In this document: piece after piece, positions 33,953 to 44,957 of the stretch
Position numbering within the stretch: position 1 is the first letter of the stretch
How the letters are laid out: the number at the start of each line of letters is the position of its first letter
Notes under the pieces: model-generated
Databases searched by the model: none
Told to the model about the DNA's origin: nothing
Seen by the model: the letters and a program-made list of their open reading frames with translations, nothing else
Position numbers and translations under genes: made by a program
DNA from: Quercus robur
Taxonomy: Eukaryota; Streptophyta; Magnoliopsida; Fagales; Fagaceae
DNA: 64,000 nt
Assembly: GCF_932294415.1 (NCBI RefSeq)
Contig: NC_065536.1
Span: forward strand, 54,532,354 to 54,596,353
Reading direction: 5' to 3'

Positions 33953-35563
33953 TCCAAACGCAAGTCTGATTACAAGAAGGGCAAAAGCCAATCTTCTGGT
34001 GACGACATGGTATGTGCCCCCCCTTTTTTTTTGTTCTGACATTGTGTTGTTAGCATTACCCCGCTATTTTTACTTGGCACTGCTTTTTCCTCTTCTTATT
34101 CCTTTAGGTGGAGGTATCTCCTCCTATGACCGGCAAGGCTCTGGGAGAGGAAATCGTCACAGCTCTTTCTATTGCTTTTCCTACTGTGGGGGAGGAGCCC
34201 CCTGCTGGTGGTCCAGTTGAGGAAGCCGGGCAACTGATGCAGGGTTCCCAGGATTCTCAGGATCCCAAAGCCTCTAGGATCCCTTCATCCCAAAGTCCCC
34301 ATCTTGAGCGCACTCCTAGTCCCATCAGGACTGTGTTTCCTCAAACCTTGTCAGATAAAGGCGTCTTGGGAGACACTTCTTTATCCAAACAAACAGGTGA
34401 GCCTTGTTTCCTTGAAATAGCGTTATATCTCTATTTTCTTTTCCATTTTTTTTTGAGTTCCTCCTTTTCTTTCTCCTTTTAGGTCAAACCAGTGAGAAAT
34501 CCGCTCTCAGTGTTGCTTCTTCTTTAGAATCAGAAAGCTTAGAAGGTGAGTGCGAGCTGCTCCCATTGTGTTTCCTTTTCTTTTCTTTCCTTCCCCTCGC
34601 CCTTCTCTTTTTATTTTTTTATGGCAAAGCCCCCTGCACCTATTCCTTCCTTTAGCCACCTTGCCATTGGTCCTTCACCTTTTCTTCAACTTGCCTTATG
34701 TTCTTTCCCAGAATCCTCAGGGAAGTCAAGGGATCAGGAAGAAGAGGCTCTGCCCCAAGAAGCCGGTACTGGTTTGTCCTTCTTTCTCCCCCTTTTTTTT
34801 TTTTAAGAATAAATCTGTTCTTCCTTTTCCCTTTTTTTTGAATATCGATATAGGTTTTGCAGATTCTGAACCTGTTATCCCTGAAGGAATCGTGAGACCC
34901 GTTCAAATTGCTGACCTTCATCTAGAGCGAAAGGCTGCAAGTCCTCCAGTCTCTGCAAGTGGTGACACAGCGATGGGGGACGCCTCGAGAGTGGCTGCCT
35001 CAGATCTTGATTCAAGGCTTTCCTCCTTCCTGGCTCGCTTTGATCTCTTGGAATTTAACAGTCTTCTTGTCAGCCATTTCCATGTTTTTGGATCTTCTTA
35101 TGGCAGCTTCCTGCGCTTTTCTGTTCCTGTTGAAGGCCTGCCGCTGTTAGAAAGTCTGCTCAAGAGTCACGAGGATTTCACCAGTGGCTTCAGGGGAGGC
35201 GTTTTTCTGGGCAATATTTTGATAGAGTTGCTGTGTGCTGTGCTGGTTTCCCTGAGGAATTCTTCTGTAGATTCTTTGTCTGAAGAAAAACTTTTGGAGT
35301 GGAGAGGGGTGGTCCAAGACCTTCTGGAGGCCAAGTTCAATTTGTCTTTTCTGTTGGATCACTTGCGTTTGTTGGCTCATATGCTGTTTCAGAGGCAATC
35401 ATTCAAGAGTATAAACACCGAGATAGCTGCTGCTAAGGAAGCTTTAGCTCATGCTCACAAGGTTCTACAAGACTTGAAGGTCAAGCGGCAGAGGATCCTT
35501 TCTACTTTGATTGTGCCTGTTATTCCTCTAAATGCCTCCCTGTTGGCTGGCCTCATTCCTTAG
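33953..35563 (+). pseudogene. Antisense PMD gene, exons 2 to 6, inner copy
   Basis: Exons 33953..34009, 34108..34396, 34483..34545, 34712..34765 and 34854..35563. Every boundary has AG before and GT after, and phases (0, 0, 1, 1, 1) join one continuous frame across all five exons to the TAG at 35563, without a stop. Exon 6 encodes DLDSRLSSFLARFDLLEF and a long helical tail with heptad-like leucines (KLLEWRGVVQDLLEAK, HLRLLAHML) and a basic end (LKVKRQRIL). With exon 1 the product would be ~1,100 aa. Exon 1 is broken, so this copy is not expected to give a full protein. The function is unknown. Confidence 0.78.
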
Positions 35564-35855
35564 CTTATTTTAGATTTACTTAAACAATTTGGGGTTGTAT
35601 AAGTTTTTTTTTTTTTGAACATTGCTTTCCTCTTTGTTTCTTTTTTTTTTTTTGTGTTTCAAAACTGCTTCTCATTTCTTAGTATGTGAATCTGCCTTTT
35701 TCTTTGATATATTGCCTTTTCTTTTCTATGACTTTTCTTTTTTCTTTCCTGAGTCCTGGACCATGGTTCCTATAGGCTTCACTGTAAGTTCTAGTCCAGG
35801 TACCCGGTAATCTATTATGCAAGTACTGAACTGGGTACACCGGTATCCTTTCCTA

Positions 35856-35886
<31 letters not shown>

Positions 35887-36322
35887 CTTTGAGATACGAT
35901 CCCAGTTCATGAACTTTGACAGGTTACCCCCTTTTGCCAAGTGCTAGGCTAGGTATCTTGGATACTTTACTTTTATCTGTGATCCTAGAACTATGCACTT
36001 GGAACTGTCTGTGGGATATCTGAAATTATCTGTGAGGTGGATCCTGGGCCATATGTAAAAGGGTATTACATACCCTTTTTTTTTCTCTCTTTTTTTTTTG
36101 ACTCAGGTATCCCTCCTTAAATCTATCCAAACTTGGTCTTTGCAGTATTTAAAGAAAGACTTAAATGTTGAAGAAACAGGAACTTCATAAAAAAATGGTC
36201 ATTTTTAAGGAACAAAGGAAAAATCATTTAGTGCAGTATTGACCACAAAGTGTCAATCTATCATATGTTCCTGAACAAAAGCATTTTAGACCAAAATTCA
36301 TGATAAAGGCTGAAATAAAAAG

Positions 36323-36368
<46 letters not shown>

Positions 36369-36422
36369 TAGCAGATAGTGAAGCTGGTAAAAGGATCCTG
36401 AGGTACCGGGATCCCCTCGTCC
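35564..36422. other. Inner element: tail-to-tail spacer between antisense gene and pol
   Basis: T-rich runs, (AT)n at 35856..35871 and an A run at about 36327..36366. It should hold the 3' ends of both transcription units. No ORF supported. The outer counterpart is 44105..44957. Confidence 0.55.
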
Positions 36423-38348
36423 TTATGCATAGTATTGCTTTAGCCATTTCCCGTTTATGGGTTCTGTCAGGACTGTCCCATCCTCTTTGGTAAGGTAATA
36501 ATACCCACTCTCATGAGCTGCATTAATGATGTAGGGTCCTTCCCATTTTGGGGTGAACTTGGAAGGCCCTGGCAGGTTCCTCCTCACATGCTCCGCCATC
36601 CTTAGTACTAATTGTCCTTCAGTGAACACTCTTGGGCGTACTGCTTGTGCATATGCTCTGGTCATTCTTTGCTGGTACCTCTGGCTCCTTTTCTTGGCTA
36701 GCTCTCTTTCTTCTTCTACCCCTTCCAGATCTGCTAGCCTCCTTTCATTGTTCGCGTCCTCACTTTCTCCTTGATTTTCCTCCAGAACTACCCTTGGTGT
36801 AGGAATGACTAACTCCACGGGGCTGATGGCTTCTGTTCCATAGACCAGGGAGAATGGGGAGAATCTTGTGGCTGTCTTTACAGAGCTTCTACATGCCCAA
36901 AGCACATCTGCCAGATGGTCACTCCATTTCCCTCCATACTCATGCTTCATTTTCTTAAGGATCTTCAACATTACCCTATTAGTAGCTTCAGCTTGGCCGT
37001 TTCCTTGTGGGTAGTATGGGGTAGATCTTCCATGCTTGATGTTGTATGCTTCAGTTAACCCCTTCATATCTTTGTTTATGAAAGGGGTTCCGTTGTCACT
37101 GATCAATCTTCTGGGGATCCCGAACCTTGTAATGATGTGGTTTCGAATGAAATTTGCTACAGCTGCTCTAGTAGCTTTTTTCAAAGGGATGGCCTCTACC
37201 CATTTTGTAAAGTACTCTGTGGCTGCCAGGATCCATATATAACCGTTGGATAGAGGGTTTATAGGCCCTATGAGATCAAGCCCCCAAGTATGAAAAGGCC
37301 ATGGCGTCGTCATATCCTGTAGGACATTTGGGTGAGTATGAATTGCATCTCCCAGGACTTGGCAAGCATGACATGTTTTGACCAGCTCCTCAGAGTCTCT
37401 TTTCATCGTTGGCCAGTAATATCCCAACAACAGTAACTTCTTGTACAGCCTTCTCTTCCCCGGGTGACTTCCACAATCTCTAGAATGTACTTCTCTAACT
37501 ACTTCTCTAGCTTCCTTTGGTCCCAGGCACCTGAGGGGATCCCCATGGTATCCCTTTTTGAATAAGATGTCGTTCTGCAAGAAATACCTGCCTGCTAGCT
37601 TTTTGAGCTTGTGGGCCAGTTTCTTGTCAGTTGGCAGGATCCCCTGAGCCAGGTATCCTATGAAAGGAACCCGCCAATCTTCTGCAATAAACACCGCATA
37701 GCTTTCTTCTTTATCAATTGCCAAACGACACTCCTGGCATTTTTCCTGTATAATTGCTACTTCCTTGTCCATATCTGGCCAGTAATACCCCATGCGTTGC
37801 ATCCTTCTATATAGGCTGACCTTTTCTGCAACTCCACATGCTTGGGTGTGTAATTCTTCTAGTTTCGACTTTCCTTCCTTCTTGGTGATACATCTGGACA
37901 ATATTCCTCCTGGCAGCCTTCTATACAATTCTCCTTCTATCTGAGTGTAATCCATTAGCTCTTTGATGTTCCCTCTAGGCCCTGCCTCTTTCATCTTTTC
38001 TTTGACTTCGTCCCTCCAGTCCCACTGTTTGGACTCTTCGAGGTACATCCCTTGGAGGATCCTTACAATAGAATGTTCCTGCCTTCCTATTTTTATCAGC
38101 GTATCTCTCCCATTAAATGGTATTTGGGATCCCAGGGTGGCGAGTGCATCAGCAAAATTGTTTTCACTTCTTTGAGTGTACTCTATGTTGAAGGTCTGAA
38201 ATTCCATCTCCAGCCTTTGTGCCCAAGTCCTGTAGGCTGCTAAGCTTTGTTCTCGTAATGCGAAGTCACCTTTCACTTGGGAGACTACAAGATTGGAATC
38301 TCCCAACACTCTCATATGTTTTACTCCTATGTTTAGTGCTATAGTCAA
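36423..38348 (-). pseudogene. Archaeal-type RNase H (C-terminal part) and integrase, inner copy
   Basis: 641 open codons. Residues 1 to ~75 finish the second RNase H (VLGDSNLVVSQVKGDF, YTQRSENNFADALATLG). A degenerate zinc motif follows (H167, Ala at 174, C204, C207), then a full H2C2 motif (H288, H295, C326, C329). The integrase core has D358 (GLDLIGP), D418 (ISDNGTPF) and E454 (GQAEATNR), spacing 35 between the last two, so the DDE triad is intact. The end is KWLKQYYA. The integrase part is undamaged, but this is the 3' portion of pol and upstream stops prevent a full polyprotein. Confidence 0.9.
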
Positions 38349-38369
38349 CCCGGTTAAGTATGCCTCATA

Positions 38370-40093
38370 TTAAACTGCATTATTAGAGCACGAAAAACCA
38401 AGCTTGAAAGACAAGGGCATGATATCCCCATTTTCACAACTTAGTACAATTCCTACCCCATTTGAAGTTGCTGTAGCCGACCCATCAAACCTCATGGTCC
38501 ATTTCTTCCCTAGGATCTCCATTACTGCTACTTCACCAGGGATTTCTTCGCTCAGCTGGCCTTCCTCCTTTCCTAGGAATTGAGCTAGCAAATCTGCTAT
38601 GGCCTAGCTCTTGACAGCCTTAGGAGTTCTTATGCCTATATCATATTAAGAGAGCAACACTAGCCATTGTGCTATTCTTCCCGTAAGAAGGGGCTGGTGC
38701 AGGAGTGCTTTTATGGGGTGAGACTTGGTTACCAAGAGGATTTGGTGAGCTGAGAAGTACCTTTTCAACCTTTGGGATGCATAAATGATCACTAGGCAGG
38801 CTTTCTCTATTCTGGGGTACTTGGTCTCGGTATCCTTGAGTGTTCTGCTTACATAATATACAGGCTGCTCATTTCCTTGGTCATCTTCTTGTGCCAGCAA
38901 AACTTCTATTGCTTGGGAGTTTGATGCTAAGTATAGCAACAGAGGTCGCCCACGTACTGGTGCCTAGAGGGTGGGCAGATGATTCATGATGCCCTGAATT
39001 CTTTGAAAAGCTTCCTGCTGCTCTGTCCCCCAGGTAAATTCATTCCCCTTTTTCAACAATTTGGATAGGCCTGCTGTAGCTGAGGCTAAACCAGGCACAA
39101 ATCTCCTAATATAGGAGACCCTTCCCAGGAAGCTTTTGAGTTCCCTAACAGTAGTTGGTCTTCTCATTGTGGCGATAGCTGTGGCCTTGGCTGGATCCAC
39201 ACTTATGCCTTTGTGATGTACTAGGAACCCAAGGAACTTTCCAACAGACACTCCAAAGGCGCACTTCATGGGGTTCATACGTAACTTGTACTTCCTGCAT
39301 CTTTCAAAGACTTGCTCAAGTACTTGGAAATGTCTTGTTCTGGTTTTTGACTTGACCACAATGTCATCTACATAATCTTCCATCTCCTCATGTCATTGAA
39401 AATGGCTGTCATGGTCTGCTAATACGTAACCCTCGCATTTTTTAGGCCAAAGGGCATTACAGTGTAGTAAAAGTTCCCAATCGGAGTTCTGAATGCCGTC
39501 TTCTCTGCATCTTTGGCTGCCATGCGGATTTGGTTGTACCCACTATACCCATCCATAAATGAGAACATTGAGCTTCTTGCAGCTGAATCTACAAGGAGGT
39601 CGATATTGGGCAAGGGGAATTCATCTTTAGGACATGCCTTGTTCAAGTTGCGAAAGTCTACACAGCAACGGATCTGACTGTTTTTCTTCTTCACAGGTAC
39701 AATGTTGGAAAGCCATTTTGGGTGTTGGATGGGTTTGATAAAACCAGCTGTTAGCAATTTTTTGACCTCTTGAACTATTTGAGCTTCTACCTCAGTGTGG
39801 AAGACCCTAGCCGGTTGGACTACTGGCCTCATCCCTGGGTCCACATTAAGAGAATGGATTACCAACCCTGGGTCTAGACCAGGCATCTCATCATAGGTCC
39901 ATGCAAACACATCTCTGTATTTTTGAAGCAAGGTTACCAGTTGTTCTCTTTCTTGCGCCACCAATTGACTACTAATGAAGACAGGCTTTCGGGATCCCGG
40001 TTCTGTCCCCAAATCTATTTCCTTTAATTCTTCATCAGGCTGAATCTGGGCCTCCTTAACTGGTTCTTCTGGAATTTCTTCTTGGGCCATCAT
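38370..40093 (-). pseudogene. Reverse transcriptase, RNase H and start of second RNase H, inner copy
   Basis: RT: DPGLVIHSLNVDPGMRPV, CVDFRNLNKACPKDEFPLP, FSFMDGYSGYNQI and YVDDIVVKSK, both catalytic motifs intact. RNase H: NEFTWGTEQQEAFQ, LLYLASNSQAI, PVYYVSRTL, IEKACLVIIYASQRL. Second RNase H begins KKWTMRFDGSATATSNGVG. Lesions: TAG after ARVTY (~39419), a 7-base deletion against the outer copy near 39393, TAG after LPTL (~38966), TAA after VLLS (~38647), TAG after AVKS (~38606), and TAA in NNAV-x-YEA (~38371). Most are CAG/CAA/GAA changed by one base. Confidence 0.9.
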
Positions 40094-40147
40094 GCAGCTT
40101 GGTGGTCCGGAACCTTCCTACACAATGCATTCGGGTCCCGCGCACCT

Positions 40148-42373
40148 TCATAAACGATAGATTAGCCTTCCCCCAGGTTCCCGCACTACCACACATTCTT
40201 GGGATACTGAAGAGCTGGGCTTCCTTTTTTGTCTTTTTCTTTCCAGAAGGTTCCTCGGGTCACGGGTGCCCCTCCCTCCTTCTTCTTCTTCTAGGATAGG
40301 TGTCCCTGGGGTCCCCGGGGCGGGATTCTCAACATCTGGCTCCAATTCATCATAAAACATCGTTTTTGCAAAGTTCACTTCTCCCTGGCTGAAAGGATTA
40401 TGGTTGGCAGGGATCCTTATGGGCCTCCCATTCAGTCTCCCTTTAATGCATTGATGGAACGTGGATGGAATAAGGCGATGTTTATGAAGCCACGGGCGTC
40501 CCAACAACACATGATAAGAAACTTCTGCATTAATCACATGAAACCTTGTTAGGGCTACTATTGGCCCTACCCTTAAAGCTAGCTGCACGTATCCTTCTGT
40601 TGATTCCACCGATCCTCCAAATCCTGTTATTTCCATGGGAGCCCCCAGGATCCTTCTGTCAACTAAGCCTACAGCTTCCAGGGTACTCAAGGCTATGAGA
40701 TTGAGTGATGCCCCCGTGTCCACCAGTGCTCTTCTGACTTGAACGCCGTTTATGGTGGCCATTAGATAAAGGGGTCTACGGTGGTCTGGGTGCTCAACCT
40801 CCATGTCTTCATCAGTGAAGGTTATTGCATTGGTTGTCTCCAAGAAAGCTCGACTAGCATGTGACTCTGCTGTAAAGCATTCCATCCCTGAATCTGCTGC
40901 AATGCTCATGAGAGACTCTGTGGCCACTCTTCTTGCTTCTGGTCCGAATCCTAATTGATTGAATAGTGACCTGAACTTAGGATTCTTCTGGAGGGTCCTT
41001 ACTGTGCTCGGGTGGAAGGATCCTTTAGATTCTCCTGCTTCTGCCAGGTTCCCGTGTATTACTACTGCTACCACCCCTTTTCCTTTGTGGTTAGGCAAGG
41101 GGTTCCTCTGCACTTCTGGCTCCTTCTGAGTGAGTTCCAGGGTTCCTTCTCTCAACTTTTTGTGGAAGAATCTGCGAAAGGTCCAGCAATCCTTTGTGGA
41201 GTGTTTGACATAATTATAGATTCTGCAAAATAAAGGATTCTTCCTTTCTTCTTCAGTTGGTGGCCTGGACACAGTGAATGGCCTAACAACCACATCTCCG
41301 ATCCATTTGTCTAAGACATGGCTTAACTCCTCAACTGTACATGGGATCACTGGTGGTTCCTCGAACACCTTCCCATCTGGTCTCTTCCTTTTCTCTCCCA
41401 CTGATGCCGTCATAGCTTGGGACGCGGGTAGCCTTTTTGTCCTCATGGTTTGCGCCGTCCTTCTGGTTCTCTGTAGCAGGTCAGCAAATTGTGTGATACA
41501 TAGATTTTCAAGGTTGAGCTTGTAGTCAAAAAGCATGTTGGCTACACAGGTTTCCACGAGTTCCTTTTCTTCATGATCCCCATAGCAGTCTAGGGACACA
41601 TCTTCAAACCTTTTAATGAACTGGACGGGATCCTCTCCAGGTCTCTACCTCACCATTTGCAGATTCTAGAAAGTGATCTTGTCTTCACCAAGGTAATATT
41701 TGGCGCATAATTTTTCCATCATCTCATCCCAGGTTTTGATGGACCCGGGTCTCAGTGTGGTGTACCAGGTGTATGCCCTGTCCACTAAGGACTTGGCGAA
41801 TTCCCTTAGACATAGTTCTCTGTCTCCTGCATAGGGGCCCATAGTGTGGACAAACCTACTCACATGTTCCACGACACTTCCATTTCTTCCATCGAAAGGA
41901 TGGAACTTTAGGGGTTCGTATCCCTTAGGGTATGGTTTGCCAAGAAGTTCTGGAGGGAACGGGGGATCCCAAGAGAATTGCTTGGGGATCCCTGATTGTT
42001 TTTCCCTTTCTTGCTCCAGGAGGGCATTGACATCTGCCAGTGTTAAGTACTGAGGGTTGGCTCTTCCTCCCACTGCTGACCCTCCTTCTGGCTGCGTCCT
42101 ATCTTGGTGGCCAGTAGGGGGAACATTGTCTCTGATTTCCTGTGTCCTGCCCTCTTTGAGAAGACGAACTTCTTGCTCCAGATCCTTCAACATTGCTGTC
42201 ATCCTGGCCATGAGGTCTGGTTCCTGCCTTGCGTGTCTTTGTTCTGACACAACCTTCTGTTCTACCAGGGGTATCCCGCCTCTTTGCCTGGAAGCTACCT
42301 CGTTTTCTCCTACGGGCTCAGAGCCCGTAGGTGGCACATTAGTTCATTTGCTATTTCTTTGTCTTGGAGGCAT
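40148..42373 (-). pseudogene. Gag and aspartic protease, inner copy
   Basis: The start at 42373 (MPPRQRNSK) lies just behind the PBS and equals that of the outer copy. Gag: RRGGIP-type charged N-terminus, FDGRNGSVVEHVSRFVH, AYTWYTTLRPGSIKTWDEM, DPVQFIKRFEDVSLDCY. A zinc-knuckle-like CRIYNYVKHSTKDCW follows. Protease: RRALVDTGASLNLIALSTL with intact DTG, GFGGSVEST and LLGRPWLHKH. Three in-frame stops break gag (after RNSK, ITF and MVR). The last stop (TGA 40148..40150, after RLIYRL) has a counterpart in the outer copy and may be original. Confidence 0.9.
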
Positions 42374-42412
42374 ACTCTGTGAAGGGATTACTTCTTCCTT
42401 CTTCTTTGCCCA

Positions 42413-42430
42413 GTCCTTAGTGAAGTCGCC
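42413..42430 (-). other. PBS of inner element (mutated)
   Basis: TGGCGACTTCACTAAGGA follows the 5' LTR after four bases; it differs from the outer PBS at three positions (TGGCGACTCCACTGGGGA). Confidence 0.75.
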
Positions 42431-42434
42431 AAAA

Positions 42435-43690
42435 TGTGAGGGTGCCTTTTTCGTGACACTCAGGCCCAAGGATCCCAGGCCTAAATGAAAAGGAGGATTT
42501 GGTGAACCGGGCCTTGACTCACCGTAGCTAACGAGCTGTTTAAGAATCAAGTGGTATACAGAGGATGCTCCTGACAATATAAAAATGACAAGCAAGGATA
42601 TCGAAGAGTGCCAAAAAATTAACAAGGTAAATTCAGAAGGAAAGAAACAAGATTAGCAAAGTGATAAAAAAAAAAAATGCTGAGGGGATCCTAAGAAATA
42701 TGAAGCAATGTTTCATTAATACATTGTCTATTCGATTACAGAAAGCTCACTAGGACGTGATACAAGGTTCAATCAAGCTCAAAAATTACAGTCTTGAATG
42801 GCTATTTCAGCCTTCAAAACTTGCAAAGTTTGATTCCCGTTGAATCCGAGTATGTGCAATAGTGGCTTTTACAAGATACCGGGAAGCAATGTTTGTTTTT
42901 CCCTTAGTATTTTTCTTCACCACAGATTTTTCTGATAGCTTTTCTAGAAAAATCTCTTCTTTCTTGTATTTTTCTCTTTTTCTCACTGCCCCCCTTCTTT
43001 ACGACCCATCCCCTCCTTTTATAATGGAGTTTTTTGGTCTTCCCGGGGAACCGTTGGTTCCCCTGTTTTATCCTTTTGCAAACAGAGCTCATCCTGTTTC
43101 CATCATCTCGGTAAGTCCCATTTCCATTTTTTCTCATTCTTTCCTTCTTTCGGCTTTGATTCTTTTGAAAGTTCCTAGTTGGCCATCTTCTTTGGGATGT
43201 ACTGAGGTATGCCCTTCTCGACATCCCCGTTTCTGGCGTTTTCCACTTTTCCCTTTTCTTTCCCATCTGGGCGGAATCCTGTTCTGCCATTTTTGAAAGT
43301 CATTTGTTATCATCCTTCTTCCCTGTTCTGGTTCCCCGAGACTTTTTTCTATCTGTGCCATGAAAGGTCTCTCGCGTTCTTTTTGCTTTTGTTTCTTGTT
43401 TTCTTCTTCTGTCTTTTTCTTTCGAGCTGTCCTAGTCTTCCTTTGTCTTCGTGCCTGAAGGGATCTACGCCTCTCGATGGTTCCTGAGGATCCTTGCTTC
43501 TTATCCCTTGTCGTGGTTCTTTTTTTTTTTGGATACTTCTTTGTTTGGGCTTCAGGATCCTCTGGGCCTTTCTTTTATTCCCTCATGGGTCTCCTGTATC
43601 TACTACTTTTGGCTTAGCTTGAATTTTCCTTTTGGGCTTGACTTATTCTTTTTGGGCTTATTTCACTATGATCCTTTTCAGACCTCAACA
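42435..43690 (-). repeat. Inner gypsy LTR (5' LTR)
   Basis: 1256 bp, matching 29847..31103 base by base apart from scattered changes and homopolymer length. Confidence 0.94.
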
Positions 43691-43695
43691 AAAAG

Positions 43696-44104
43696 TTTGC
43701 TCAAGAGTCACGGAGATTTCACCAGTGGTTTTAGGGGAGGCATTTTTCTGGGTAATATTTTAATGAAGTTGCTATGTGCTGTGCTGGTTTCGTTGAGGGA
43801 TTCTTCTGTGGACTCTTTATTTGAAGAAAAGCTTTTGGAATGGAGAGGTGTGGTCCAAGACCTTCTAGAGGCCAAGTTCAATTTGTCTTTCTTGCTAGAT
43901 CATTTGCGCCTATTGGCCAGCATGCTGTTTCAGAGGCAAACCTCCAGGAGCATAGATGCTAAGATTGCTGTTGCTAAGGAAACTTTGGCTCATGCTCACA
44001 AGGCTTTGCAAGATTTGAAGGTCAAACGGCAGAGGATTCTTTCTTCTTCAACTGTGCCTGTCATTCCTCCAGATGGCTCCTTGTTGGCCGGCCTCATTCC
44101 TTAG
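43696..44104 (+). pseudogene. Antisense PMD gene, exon 6b, outer copy
   Basis: Resumes the outer exon 6 after the nested element: SLLKSHGDFTSGFRGG to GSLLAGLIP and a TAG at 44102..44104, homologous to 35147..35563 of the inner copy. It shows the helical segments (KLLEWRGVVQDLLEAK, HLRLLASMLF) without a stop. Confidence 0.82.
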
Positions 44105-44957
44105 CTTTCTTTCTTCTCCCTTTTTAGATCCGTATAAACAATTTGGGGTTGTATAAGTTTCTTTTTTTTTTTAACACTGCTCTTTTTTTTTTTTAGCTCT
44201 GTGTTTGTGTTTCAAGACTGCTTCTAATTTCTTAGTATGTGGATCTGCTTTTCTCTTTGATACATTGCCTTCTCTTTTGATACATGTTTTTTTTTTTTTT
44301 TTTTTTGATACATGACTTTTCTCTTTTCTTTCCTGAGTCCTGGACCATGGTTCCTACAGGCTTCGCTGTAGGTTCTGGACCAGGTACCCGGTGGTTACTT
44401 TGTTGTGCAAGTACTAAACTGGGTACACTGGGTATCTTTTCCTTCTTTTTTTTGTATATATATATTTTTAGATACGGTCCCAGTTCATGAACTTGACAGG
44501 TTCCGCCTTTTGCCAAGTGCTAGGCTAGGTATCTTGGGCATTTTACTTTTGCCTGTGATCCTAGACCTATGCATTTGACACTGTCTGTGGGGTATTTGGA
44601 ATCATCTATGAGGTGGATCCTTGGCCATGTATAAAAAGGGTATTAAATACCTTTTTTTTTTTTACTCAGATATCCTCTCTTAATTCTGTCCAAACCTAGA
44701 CTTTGCAGTATTTAAAACTCAAATATTGAAGAAAAAGGAACTTTCATTAAAATATGGTCATCTTTTAAGGAACATAGAGAAATCATTTAATATAGTACTG
44801 ACCACAGAGTGTCAATCTACCATAGGTTCCTGAACAAAATCATTTAGACCAGAATTCATGATAAAAGCTAAGAGAAACAATAAGAGAAAAAACAAGAAAC
44901 ACTTAGCGGGTTCTGAAGCTGGCAAAAGGATCCTGACGTTCTGAGATCCCTTCTTCC
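44105..44957. other. Outer element: tail-to-tail spacer between antisense gene and pol
   Basis: Homolog of 35564..36422, T-rich with homopolymers near 44285..44305; it lacks the long A run of the inner copy. No ORF. Confidence 0.55.

Larger units (their letters stand above)
29847..43690 (-). mobile_element. Inner Ty3/gypsy (Tat-type) element nested in the outer one
   Basis: LTRs at 29847..31103 (1257 bp) and 42435..43690 (1256 bp), ends TGTGAGGG...CCTCAACA, flanks GAAAG (29842..29846) and AAAAG (43691..43695), a 5-bp duplication with one change. Length 13,844 bp. It has the same gene order and same antisense gene as the outer element, and inserted into the outer antisense gene's last exon. 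Only 4 differences are seen in the first ~230 bp of its LTRs, fewer than in the outer pair, as expected for the younger insertion. Confidence 0.95.

Noticed and set aside
36553..36774. Short plus-strand frames opposite integrase (also at 38052, 45088, 46498)
   Set aside because: Antisense shadows of pol that recur only because the two elements are homologous.
29847..43690. Assembly duplication explaining the two gypsy copies
   Set aside because: The two copies differ widely in LTR sequence and lesions and each has its own target duplication, so they are separate insertions.
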